Shown here piece after piece: positions 1-6,995 of a stretch of DNA of 30,664 bases. Location: positions 1 through 30,664 of the forward strand of contig DASXSE010000117.1 in NCBI GenBank assembly GCA_036506175.1, written 5' to 3'. Source of the stretch: JAIBJP01 sp036506175 (GTDB lineage: Bacteria > Actinomycetota > Thermoleophilia > Gaiellales > Gaiellaceae). The notes below the pieces were generated by a model, which saw only the letters and a program-made list of their open reading frames with translations, was not told where the DNA came from and did no database searches. Each line of letters opens with the position of its first letter. Position 1 is the stretch's first letter. The position numbers and the translations under genes are program-made.

Positions 1-665
1 AGGACGTGGTCGGAGTCCTTCGAGAAGGCCGGGCGCGAGCGGAAGTCCTCCCAGAAGCGCTCGTACGACCCGTCGTACTCATCCCGAAGCGCGCGCGTCG
101 TCTCCCTGAACTCCGGCAGATAACAGTTCTCGAACAGCGCATCGCCCGCGTGAGTCGCGAGACCGCCGAAGAGATCGGGGCGGAGCATCGGCGTGACCAT
201 TGCGCCGTAACCTCCGCTCGACTTGCCGCTGATACCGCGATGCTCCGGGGCGGCAAGCGTGCGATACCGCTCGTCGACCCAGGGCACGACCTCGTCGCAA
301 AGGTAGCTGTGGTAGCGCCCCGTTCCGGGTGAGTCGAGGAACTGGCTGCCGCCCAGCGACGTCCAGCAATCGACGTAAACGAGGATGGCCAGTGCAGCGT
401 CGCCAGACACGAAGACATCGTCCGCGAGCTCCGGGAAGTTGCGTCGGAACGGCATGCGGTTCCGCCACATGTCCAGCTGCCCGGTCAGTCCCTGGATGAC
501 GTAGATGGACGGGTAGCGGCGGTCGGATTCCTCGTCGTAGCCCGGTGGGACGTAGACCCAGAGCGGCCTGCGATGCGGATCGCCGAGCGGGTTGTCGCGC
601 AGCACCTCGCTCTCGATCTCGTGCGCGTCGATGCGCCCGCGGAGCTCGCTTGCCCATGGCTCCAT
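1..665 (-). CDS. Putative esterase (alpha/beta hydrolase), 3' end cut by window edge
   Basis: The frame starts at ATG 665 and stays open to base 1, giving 221 residues with no stop, so the C-terminus is missing. I see a short N-terminal strand region, the segment RPLWVYVPPGYD (33-44), the sequence YVIQGLTG (55-62) where the oxyanion-hole region lies in this family, and a nucleophile elbow GKSSGGYGAM (147-156) with Ser149 as the likely nucleophile. This order matches the putative-esterase family (esterase D / enterochelin-esterase-like, PF00756). The catalytic Asp and His would lie beyond the edge. There is no signal peptide, so the protein is probably cytoplasmic; the substrate is unknown. 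It follows mutM after 10 bp and has its own candidate -10 box overlapping the mutM stop. The ATG is chosen because the family similarity begins soon after it and the -10 spacing fits a leaderless start. A nearby ATG at 657 is in another frame. Confidence 0.85.
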   Translation of the reverse strand, partial: MEPWASELRGRIDAHEIESEVLRDNPLGDPHRRPLWVYVPPGYDEESDRRYPSIYVIQGLTGQLDMWRNRMPFRRNFPELADDVFVSGDAALAILVYVDCWTSLGGSQFLDSPGTGRYHSYLCDEVVPWVDERYRTLAAPEHRGISGKSSGGYGAMVTPMLRPDLFGGLATHAGDALFENCYLPEFRETTRALRDEYDGSYERFWEDFRSRPAFSKDSDHV

Positions 666-672
666 GCGCCCG

Positions 673-678
673 ATCCTA
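673..678 (-). promoter_or_regulatory. Candidate -10 box (TAGGAT) for the esterase gene, leaderless type
   Basis: TAGGAT lies 7 nt before the esterase ATG at 665. Its first three bases are the mutM stop codon TAG (676-678). No Shine-Dalgarno sequence fits in the 7-nt interval, so transcription would begin at or next to the start codon. I see no convincing -35. Confidence 0.45.
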
Positions 679-1515
679 GCGGGGGTCGAGCGGCTGACAC
701 GAAAGGCAGAACCACGTGCCGCGGCCGCCCGCGCGGGTTTTCTCGATCGGCGTCCCGCAGCGAGGGCACGGTTCACCGGCCCGCCCGTAGACGCGGAACT
801 CGTCCTGCATCCGGCCGCGTGCGCCGCCTGGGTCGCGATAGTCGCGGAGCGTCGCGCCTTGCCGGGCGATTCCCATCTCGAGAGCCGCACGGATACTTTT
901 GCGAAGACGCGCGATCTCCTCGGGCGCCAGGCTCCCGGCTGCCCGGAGGGGATGGATCCGGGCGCGCCAGAGCGCTTCATCCGCATAGATGTTTCCGATC
1001 CCGGCCGCCGCGCGCTGGTCGAGGAGGGCGGCCTTGATCGGCGCTCGCCGGCCCGCGAGAGCTCGGCTGAGAGCAGCAGTCGTGAATGCGCGCTCGAGCG
1101 GCTCGCCTCCAAGTCTGCGCGCCGCGAGGTAATCGGCCAGCTCGCCAGGCTCGAGAAGCGTCCACGTGCCGAAGCGGCGAATGTCCCGGAAGGCGACGTC
1201 CGAACCGTCGTCTAATCTGACAACAGCTCGCCGGTATGGATCGGCGTCGAACCCGCCGAGGGCCGGATGCTCCACGTTCCCCGTCATGCGCAGGTGAATG
1301 AGGAGGTGACGCCCGCTCTCGAATTCGACAACCAAATACTTCCCCCGACGGCCGACATGGCGGATTTGCTCGCCTTCGAGTGCGGCGGCGATCGCTTCCG
1401 GAGGATCCGGCCGGGTGAGCCGGGGATCGACGATCTCGACCCGCTCCAGGCGCCGCCCCGTCAGGCGCGGAGCGAGTCGCGCGCGAATGGTCTCGACCTC
1501 GGGTAGCTCGGGCAC
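676..1515 (-). CDS. mutM: Formamidopyrimidine-DNA glycosylase (Fpg/MutM)
   Basis: This 279-residue base-excision repair enzyme removes 8-oxoguanine and ring-opened purines and nicks the abasic site. The N-terminus is MPELPEVET: Pro2 becomes the catalytic N-terminal proline after Met removal, and Glu3 is the general acid. Lys59 in RRGKYL matches the conserved DNA-contacting lysine. GIGNIYADEAL is the helix-two-turn-helix signature. The C-terminus carries a zinc finger with CPRC and CLSC pairs and the conserved Arg before WFC. Length is normal for the family. The start is GTG at 1515, forced by the need for Pro at position 2. It lies 11 bp after the deoA stop and has only a weak GGGA-like ribosome site. 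Confidence 0.97.
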   Translation of the reverse strand: MPELPEVETIRARLAPRLTGRRLERVEIVDPRLTRPDPPEAIAAALEGEQIRHVGRRGKYLVVEFESGRHLLIHLRMTGNVEHPALGGFDADPYRRAVVRLDDGSDVAFRDIRRFGTWTLLEPGELADYLAARRLGGEPLERAFTTAALSRALAGRRAPIKAALLDQRAAAGIGNIYADEALWRARIHPLRAAGSLAPEEIARLRKSIRAALEMGIARQGATLRDYRDPGGARGRMQDEFRVYGRAGEPCPRCGTPIEKTRAGGRGTWFCLSCQPLDPR

Positions 1516-1526
1516 TGGGGTTCCCG

Positions 1527-2822
1527 CTACGCGATGACGTCGAGGACGATTGGCCTTCGCTCAGGTTCGCTCGTGCCGAGTTCGTAGGAGTCGATCACTT
1601 CGGAGACCGCCAGCTCTGCGGCCTCGTCGGTCTGAGCGTGGACCTCGGCTAGCGAATCGCCGGCAGCGACGCGGTCGCCCCGTTTGCGGAGACACACGAT
1701 CCCGACCGCATGGTCGATTGCGTCCTCCTTGCGAACCCGTCCGGCGCCGAGCCCGAGCGCGGCTTCGCCAATCCTCGTGGTCGCGATGGCCTCGACATAG
1801 CCGTCCGCAGGAGCGGATACCACACGTACCACCGGTGCGCTCGGAAGAGCGTCGACGGAGGGATCGCCGCCTTGCGCGTGGATCCAGCGCTCGTAAGCGG
1901 CGAGCGCAGCTCCGCTCTGCAGTGACTCCTCGGCGTGCCGGCGGCCTTCCTCGTGGTCGATGTCGAGATCGGAGAGGGCGAGCAGGTGCGCGGTCGCGCC
2001 GAGGACGAGCTCGACAAGGTCAGGTGGCCCGTCACCGCTGAGCGTCGCCACCGCCTCGCGAATCTCGAGCGCGTTTCCGACCGCGCGGCCGAGCGGCTGG
2101 TCCATGTCCGTCAGCTCGCAGACGACCTCGCGACCCGCCCTGACGCCTAGCTCGCGCATGGCCTCAGCGAGCTCTCGAGCGGACTCGAGCGTCTTCATGA
2201 AGGCGCCGTCGCCGACCTTCACGTCGAGGACGATCGCGTCGGCTCCGCCCGCGATCTTCTTGGACATGATGCTCGAGGCGATGAGCGGGATGATGTCGAC
2301 GGTCGCGGTGACGTCGCGCAGCGCGTAGAGGCGCTTGTCCGCGGGAACGAGGTCGGCGGTCTGCCCGATGATCGCCATGCCTACCTCGCGCACCTGGTCG
2401 AGGAATTCGTCCATTCCGAGCTCGATCCGGAAACCGGGAATCGCCTCGAGCTTGTCCAGCGTCCCGCCGGTGTGACCAAGCCCCCGTCCGCTCATCTTCG
2501 CGAACGGGACGCCGCAGGCTGCAACGACGGGCCCAAGGGCGATAGAGGTCTTGTCGCCCACGCCGCCCGTCGAGTGCTTGTCGACGACCTTGCGCCCGAG
2601 CGGGGAGAGGTCGACGACCTCGCCGCTTCGGACCATTGCGTCCGTCAAGGCGTGGGTCTCGGCCGCGGTGAGCCCCTTGAAGTAGACGGCCATGCAGAAC
2701 GCAGCCATCTGGTAGTCAGGGACCTCGTCGCGTGCGTAAGCGAAGACGAGCTGGGCGATCTCGTCCGCGGCGAGCTCGGCGCCGTCGCGCTTGCGCTGGA
2801 TGAGCTCGGCGGGCCTGATCAC
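1527..2822 (-). CDS. deoA: Thymidine/pyrimidine-nucleoside phosphorylase
   Basis: This 431-residue protein would phosphorolyse thymidine, deoxyuridine or uridine to base and (deoxy)ribose-1-phosphate in the cytoplasm. Family motifs are intact: KHSTGGVGDKTS (phosphate and potassium region), KMSGRGLGHTGGTLDKLE (the family signature), DKRLYALRD and SSIMSKKIAGG (nucleoside site), and a C-terminal PYNP domain with a glycine-rich GLGAGR segment. The open frame runs further upstream, but that part is the antisense-like shadow of the preceding gene. The real start is GTG 2822 (VIRPAELIQRKR), which overlaps the methyltransferase stop by 4 bp (GTGA). With deoB just upstream this forms a nucleoside salvage unit: its sugar-phosphate product is the deoB substrate. 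Thymidine-specific and broad pyrimidine enzymes cannot be separated from sequence alone. Confidence 0.94.
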   Translation of the reverse strand: MIRPAELIQRKRDGAELAADEIAQLVFAYARDEVPDYQMAAFCMAVYFKGLTAAETHALTDAMVRSGEVVDLSPLGRKVVDKHSTGGVGDKTSIALGPVVAACGVPFAKMSGRGLGHTGGTLDKLEAIPGFRIELGMDEFLDQVREVGMAIIGQTADLVPADKRLYALRDVTATVDIIPLIASSIMSKKIAGGADAIVLDVKVGDGAFMKTLESARELAEAMRELGVRAGREVVCELTDMDQPLGRAVGNALEIREAVATLSGDGPPDLVELVLGATAHLLALSDLDIDHEEGRRHAEESLQSGAALAAYERWIHAQGGDPSVDALPSAPVVRVVSAPADGYVEAIATTRIGEAALGLGAGRVRKEDAIDHAVGIVCLRKRGDRVAAGDSLAEVHAQTDEAAELAVSEVIDSYELGTSEPERRPIVLDVIA

Positions 2823-3535
2823 GCCTTGTCGCACACGAAGATGGACTGGCGGCTGCGCGCCCGAAATTCTCCCTCGAAGGCGGGCAACCGGTCGGCGAGC
2901 TCGCGACCACGTATGAGCGAGCTCAGATACGCATGGAGCGAGTCCCTGTCCGGGAAGACGACCGTGCCCCCTGCATCGCGTCGTTCCACACGGGCGAAGT
3001 GCGGGCGAAGCACGTCCGCCCCGTTCTCCGTCGAGAACTCGAGCTCCCCCACCGAGGGTTCGCCGAGCCATTCGTAGATCTCGAGCAAGTGGTCCCCTGA
3101 AAACGTCGCCGCAACGAGCCGGCCCCGATCCGTGGGCATCCGACCGATCTCGGCCAGACCGCGATCGAGATCGGGCAGATGATGAAGAACCCAGTTCGCG
3201 ACCACGGCATCGAACTCGCCGGCGGCGAACGGAAGCGTCTTCGCATCGGCGACGGAAGCCTCGATGCCGCGTTCGCGCGCGATCTCGACCATCCGGGGTG
3301 AGAGGTCGACCGCAACGACCTCGGCGCCGAGCTCACGAACCATCCGCTCGGCGAACTCACCCAGGCCGGAGCCGATCTCAAGGATCCGGCTCGGATTCCT
3401 TTCGGCCAAGGCCGCCAGCGCGAGGTCCTCAGCCCTTTCACCCTCGACGAAGTCCGAGAAGGCGACGCGGCGAGCCGCGAAGCGCTCCTCGCTCGCATAT
3501 TCGCGTGCGACGAGCTCCGGGTCGTTGAACTTCAC
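2819..3535 (-). CDS. Class I SAM-dependent methyltransferase
   Basis: This is a 238-residue Rossmann-fold methyltransferase of the methyltransferase-11/25 type. Motif I is ILEIGSGLGE (51-60), the acidic ribose-binding strand is VVAVDLSP, and the motif IV/post region is VVANWVLHHLPD. The N-terminal part (LVAREYASEERFAARR) looks like the cap helix that selects substrate in small-molecule methyltransferases. The substrate cannot be deduced. The start is GTG 3535, which overlaps the deoB stop by 4 bp, and the gene ends with a 4-bp overlap into deoA, so it is translationally embedded in the nucleoside salvage unit. The longer frame upstream is a deoB shadow. It may act on a nucleoside-derived compound or simply be a passenger. 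Confidence 0.88.
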   Translation of the reverse strand: MKFNDPELVAREYASEERFAARRVAFSDFVEGERAEDLALAALAERNPSRILEIGSGLGEFAERMVRELGAEVVAVDLSPRMVEIARERGIEASVADAKTLPFAAGEFDAVVANWVLHHLPDLDRGLAEIGRMPTDRGRLVAATFSGDHLLEIYEWLGEPSVGELEFSTENGADVLRPHFARVERRDAGGTVVFPDRDSLHAYLSSLIRGRELADRLPAFEGEFRARSRQSIFVCDKA

Positions 3536-4698
3536 CGCTCGAGGATCGGCGCGCCCGGGATCCCGCGGGAGGGCGCTTTTCCGCCCAGCCAAGCGTTCAC
3601 GGTCGCGCCGACGTCCGCGAACTCTCCCTCGTGGACGGCGCCGGCCGCGTTCTTGCCTTCGACGTAGGCGAGGAGCAGCGCATGCTCGCGTGAGTGGTCC
3701 GTCGACGGGGTCGTCGGATCGCAGCCGTGGTCGGATGTGAGAATGAGGAGATCCTTGGGGCGTAGGGCGTCCAGCAGATCCGGAAGGCGGCGGTCGAAGT
3801 CCTGGAGACAACGGTGGAAGTTGACCGGGTCGTTCCGGTGCCCCCAGAGCATGTCGGTCTCCACGAGATTCACGAAGACGAGCCCTTCGTCCACCTCGCG
3901 CAAGAGCGTCTCCGTCTGCTTGATGCCGTCGATGTTCGACTTCGTGGGATGGGAGTGGTCGATGTCGACGCCCGCGAAGATGTCGTGGATCTTCCCCACG
4001 CCGTGCACCTGGGCACCTGCTTCGCGAACCAGCGTCAGGTAGTTCGGCTGCTTTGGCTTCAGTGACCAGTCGTGGCGGTTCGGCGTGCGAACGTAGTTGC
4101 CGGGCTCGCCCACGAACGGCCGCGCGATCACGCGACCGACGGCGTGCTTGCCGGTGAGGATCTCGCGCGCGATCCGGCAGGCGTCGTAGAGCTCCTCGAG
4201 CGGAATCGTGTCCTCGTGCGCCGCAATCTGGAAGACGGAATCGGCGGACGTGTAGACGATCCACTTCCCGGTCTGCTGGTGCTCCTCCCCCAGCTCTTCA
4301 ATGATCTCCGTGCCGGAGGCGGCTTTGTTCCCGATGACCCCACGGCCGGTCCGATGGGCGAACTCTTCGATGATGTCCGAGGGAAACCCGTGCGGGTAGG
4401 TCGGCATCGCGTCCGGTGTGACGATGCCCATGAGTTCCCAGTGGCCGGTGGTCGTGTCCTTGCCCCTCGAGCGCTCGACGAGTCGGCCGGCAAGCGCCGG
4501 AGCCTGCGGCTGGGGCGGGCAGCCCTCGAGCTCCTCCACGTTTCCGAGACCGAGCTGCTCGAGGTTGGGCAGATCGAGACCGCCGACGGCGCGCGCCACA
4601 TTGCCGAGAGTGTTCGAGCCTTCGTCTCCGTAGTCGGCCGCATCAGGCAACTCGCCTGCTCCGACAGCATCCAGGACGATCACGCACGCGCGAGGCAT
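3532..4698 (-). CDS. deoB: Phosphopentomutase
   Basis: This 388-residue alkaline-phosphatase-superfamily enzyme interconverts (deoxy)ribose-1-phosphate and -5-phosphate, linking nucleoside breakdown to central metabolism. Metal-site motifs are present: VIVLDAVGAGELPDA near the N-terminus, DEGSNTLGN, the phosphothreonine region SRGKDTTTGHWE, and C-terminal LTSDHGCDPTTPSTDHSRE. The length is typical. ATG 4698 is the only sensible start, and a TAGGAT box lies 6 nt before it, so the mRNA may be leaderless. It leads the minus-strand deoB-methyltransferase-deoA-mutM unit and is divergent from the small plus-strand gene at 4719, with only 20 bp between the two start codons. Confidence 0.97.
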   Translation of the reverse strand: MPRACVIVLDAVGAGELPDAADYGDEGSNTLGNVARAVGGLDLPNLEQLGLGNVEELEGCPPQPQAPALAGRLVERSRGKDTTTGHWELMGIVTPDAMPTYPHGFPSDIIEEFAHRTGRGVIGNKAASGTEIIEELGEEHQQTGKWIVYTSADSVFQIAAHEDTIPLEELYDACRIAREILTGKHAVGRVIARPFVGEPGNYVRTPNRHDWSLKPKQPNYLTLVREAGAQVHGVGKIHDIFAGVDIDHSHPTKSNIDGIKQTETLLREVDEGLVFVNLVETDMLWGHRNDPVNFHRCLQDFDRRLPDLLDALRPKDLLILTSDHGCDPTTPSTDHSREHALLLAYVEGKNAAGAVHEGEFADVGATVNAWLGGKAPSRGIPGAPILER

Positions 4699-4703
4699 GG
4701 GGC

Positions 4704-4709
4704 TATCCT
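4704..4709 (+). promoter_or_regulatory. Candidate -10 box (TATCCT) for the small plus-strand gene
   Basis: TATCCT lies 9 nt before ATG 4719. It shares five of its six bases with the opposite-strand box of deoB, so the two would form a symmetric divergent promoter. No Shine-Dalgarno precedes the ATG. Confidence 0.4.
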
Positions 4710-4710
4710 A
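4705..4710 (-). promoter_or_regulatory. Candidate -10 box (TAGGAT) for deoB, leaderless type
   Basis: On the minus strand TAGGAT is followed by exactly 6 nt (AGCCCC) and then the deoB ATG. This is the spacing expected if the A of the ATG is the first transcribed base. It overlaps the plus-strand TATCCT box. Confidence 0.45.
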
Positions 4711-4718
4711 TTCCCGGT

Positions 4719-4877
4719 ATGGAAACGATCCTCGGGCTTTTGGGCATGGCGGTCTGGATCGTCGGCGTCATCTCCCTCGCCGCCGGCGTCACGTACACCG
4801 TCATCCGGTTGACTCCCGGCGAGAAGCCGCAGACCCCACCCGAATCCCCCAGCCCGTCCTCCCAGACCTCGGCTTAG
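4719..4877 (+). CDS. Small single-pass membrane protein, unknown function
   Basis: This 52-residue open frame begins ATG-GAA-ACG at 4719 and ends at TAG 4875-4877. It is the only gene on the plus strand. Residues about 4-30 form one hydrophobic segment (GLLGMAVWIVGVISLAAGV at its core), followed by VIRLTPGEK and a Pro/Ser-rich tail (TPPESPSPSS). This predicts one transmembrane helix with a short cytosolic or external tail. It fits exactly between deoB (start 4698) and ald: its stop codon overlaps the ald stop tail-to-tail by 3-4 bp. A candidate -10 box sits 9 nt upstream. I do not recognise a family. Evidence is the exact fit, the hydrophobic pattern and the charged/proline tail; no homology could be checked. 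Confidence 0.65.
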   Translation: METILGLLGMAVWIVGVISLAAGVTYTVIRLTPGEKPQTPPESPSPSSQTSA

Positions 4878-5998
4878 ACCGCCTCGAGCGGTAGAACCTC
4901 GTCCAACGGCGAGTAGTCGAGCCCGTGCGCCTCTGCGACGGCCTCGTACGTCAGCTTCCCCTCGAACACGTTCACACCTCGCGCCAGCGCGGGGCTGCGC
5001 GCAATCGCTTCGCGAACGCCGTGGTCGGCGATCAGCTCTGCGTACGGAAGCGTTACGTTGGTCAGCGCGTAGGTGGACGTGATCGGCACGGCGCCTGGCA
5101 TGTTCGAGACGCAGTAGTGGACGATTCCGTCGACCTCGAAGACCGGGTCGGAGTGCGTCGTCGGGTGCGAGGTCTGGAAGCAGCCTCCCTGGTCGATGGA
5201 GACGTCCACCAGCACGGCGCCCTGCTTCAGCGCGCCCAGCATGTCGCGCGTGACGAGCTTCGGCGCACGGGCGCCCGGAATCAGCACGGCGCCGACGATG
5301 AGATCCGCGCCGCTGACAGCGTCGTCGATCGCAAGCTGCGTTGACATCGCGAGGGTGATGCGGCCGTCGAGCATCATCTCGAGGTCCCGCATGCGCTCGA
5401 CGGACTTGTCCAGCACCCAGACGTCAGCCTGCATCCCGACGGCAATCAGCGCCGCGTTGTAGCCCACGATCCCGCCGCCCAGGACGACGACTTTCGCCGG
5501 CGGCACGCCGGGCACGCCGCCGAGGAGGATTCCGCGTCCGCCCTGGGCTTTCTCCAGCGCCCACGCCCCCATTTGCGTGGCGAGACGGCCCGCGACTTCG
5601 CTCATCGGCGCGAGCAGCGGAAGGTGGCGATCATCAGTCTCGACGGTCTCATAGGCGATGCAGATCGCTCCGCTCTCGAGCAAGGCCCGCGTCAGGTCCT
5701 CATCCGCGGCCAGGTGAAGGTAGGTGAAGAGGACGAGCCCCTCGCGCAGGCGGCCGAATTCCTCGGGGAGCGGCTCCTTCACCTTGAGGACGAGGTCTGA
5801 GGTCGACCAGACCTCGTCGACCGAGCCGATCTCGCCCCCGACCGCTTCGTAGGCGGCGTCGGGCAGGGCGCTCCCGGCCCCCGCGCCTTCCTCCACGATC
5901 ACATCGTGGCCGCGGCGGCGGAGCTCGACGGCGCCCGCCGGGGTGAGCGCCACACGGTGCTCGTCGGGCTTGATCTCTTTGACGACGCCGATCCGCAT
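4874..5998 (-). CDS. ald: Alanine dehydrogenase
   Basis: This 374-residue enzyme interconverts L-alanine with pyruvate, ammonia and NADH. The N-terminus MRIGVVKEIKPDEHRVALTP contains the pyruvate-binding Arg15. Lys in LVLKVKEP and His in TYLHLA are the conserved substrate and catalytic residues. The nucleotide fold has VVVLGGGIVGYNAA, followed by VWVLDKS. VDVSIDQGGC carries the catalytic Asp. Length matches the family (about 370). The frame extends further upstream, but ATG 5998 is where the family begins. The gene follows DUF3866 after 16 bp and may have its own TATCTT box 9 nt before the ATG. Its 3' end meets the small plus-strand gene tail-to-tail. It probably serves alanine catabolism or redox balance, fitting an M20 peptidase two genes upstream. 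Confidence 0.96.
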   Translation of the reverse strand: MRIGVVKEIKPDEHRVALTPAGAVELRRRGHDVIVEEGAGAGSALPDAAYEAVGGEIGSVDEVWSTSDLVLKVKEPLPEEFGRLREGLVLFTYLHLAADEDLTRALLESGAICIAYETVETDDRHLPLLAPMSEVAGRLATQMGAWALEKAQGGRGILLGGVPGVPPAKVVVLGGGIVGYNAALIAVGMQADVWVLDKSVERMRDLEMMLDGRITLAMSTQLAIDDAVSGADLIVGAVLIPGARAPKLVTRDMLGALKQGAVLVDVSIDQGGCFQTSHPTTHSDPVFEVDGIVHYCVSNMPGAVPITSTYALTNVTLPYAELIADHGVREAIARSPALARGVNVFEGKLTYEAVAEAHGLDYSPLDEVLPLEAV

Positions 5999-6007
5999 GG
6001 GGCGCGA

Positions 6008-6013
6008 AAGATA
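6008..6013 (-). promoter_or_regulatory. Candidate -10 box (TATCTT) for ald
   Basis: TATCTT lies 9 nt before the ald ATG at 5998 and 1 nt after the stop codon of the DUF3866 gene (6015-6017). No Shine-Dalgarno is visible in the interval, so a start site within a few bases of the ATG is likely. Confidence 0.35.
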
Positions 6014-6014
6014 C

Positions 6015-6995
6015 CTACGGGACGACTCTTCGGGCCAGCCTGCCGGCCCCATACGCAACCGCGAAGAACCATGGATCCTCCGCCGGGCCGCGCCCCATGT
6101 GGGAAAGCGGAAGGCCGGCGCACGCGTCCTCCCAGCCCGAGACATCGACGCGCACGGGATTGTGAAGGCCTTCCGGGGCGGGCAGGCCCTCGGGCCAGCC
6201 GACCTCGACGTCGCCCGCGAGTGCCAGCACTGCACGTGTGTGATGGGAGAGCCCGCGATGTCGCTCTCGCGGATCCCCTTCCGAATAGCGGACGGCGAGG
6301 ATCGGCTTCCCACCAAGCGTTCGAGCCGTCGTCACCGCTTCAGCCGCGGCCAAACCTCCGTGCCCCCACGGGCTCGCCGTGCCGACGATGCCCGGGCCGA
6401 TTCCGCAGACCACGGCCTGGAAACCCTGCTCCACCGCCCAGACCAGCGCCGCAGCGGTGGAGACGCAGGCGATGTCTCCGTCGATGCAGGCACCCACGGC
6501 GACCGAGCGCTCGACGAGCCGGCGGGCGCGCAGTGCGCGCACCGTGTCGGAGAGCGAGACAGGGAGCGCTCCTCCTGCCAGCTGGACGTAGGCGATGCGA
6601 ATGCCTTCGCCCAGGCCGGCACATGCCGGCGCCACCTGGCTGTGCAGGGAGCAGCAGACGACGGGGAGCCCGCCGAGCACGTCCCGCTGCGCGCCGTCCT
6701 CCTCAGCGTGCCGAACAGCATGCTGAAGCGGTGTGTACGGGAGCTTCATCACATGCGCTTCATTCTCCGCACTGCGATCGAGCCCGCGCGTCAGGTTGGC
6801 GTACAGCACGTCGAAGCCGCCCGACCCAAGCCCGAGCTCGGCGGCCTGCACGTTCACGATGACGTCGTCGCCGAGAGCCACGGGGCCGGTGAGGCGCGGG
6901 TAGGCGATACATGGTCGCCCGTCGACCTCGAGCCGGACCAGCCCCTCGAGCCTCTCGGTGACCGCCGTGACCTCGCCGCGCCGGAGGCTAAGCAT
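6015..6995 (-). CDS. DUF3866 family protein
   Basis: This 326-residue protein matches, from memory, the actinobacterial DUF3866 family in layout. It has an N-terminal beta-rich part (LVRLEVDGRPCIAYPRLTG, VALGDDVIVNVQAAELGLGSGG), the segment HVMKLPYTPLQHAV, a central region (RIAYVQLAGGALPVSLSDTV), GPGIVGTASPWGHGGLAAAE, the conserved HRGLSHHTRAVL, and SHMGRGPAEDPWFF near the C-terminus. No catalytic activity is established for the family to my knowledge. There is no signal peptide or membrane segment. ATG 6995 overlaps the M20 peptidase end by 8 bp, so the two are probably translationally coupled. The conserved His/Asp-rich motifs suggest an enzyme, but I do not assign one. Confidence 0.88.
   Translation of the reverse strand: MLSLRRGEVTAVTERLEGLVRLEVDGRPCIAYPRLTGPVALGDDVIVNVQAAELGLGSGGFDVLYANLTRGLDRSAENEAHVMKLPYTPLQHAVRHAEEDGAQRDVLGGLPVVCCSLHSQVAPACAGLGEGIRIAYVQLAGGALPVSLSDTVRALRARRLVERSVAVGACIDGDIACVSTAAALVWAVEQGFQAVVCGIGPGIVGTASPWGHGGLAAAEAVTTARTLGGKPILAVRYSEGDPRERHRGLSHHTRAVLALAGDVEVGWPEGLPAPEGLHNPVRVDVSGWEDACAGLPLSHMGRGPAEDPWFFAVAYGAGRLARRVVP

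Noticed and set aside
2823..3071. Upstream extension of deoA in the same frame
   Set aside because: The extension reads as the methyltransferase gene in the wrong frame; family similarity and the 4-bp GTGA overlap both place the start at 2822. Similar extensions of recN, nadK, tlyA, nusB, ald and the peptidase gene were dropped for the same reason.
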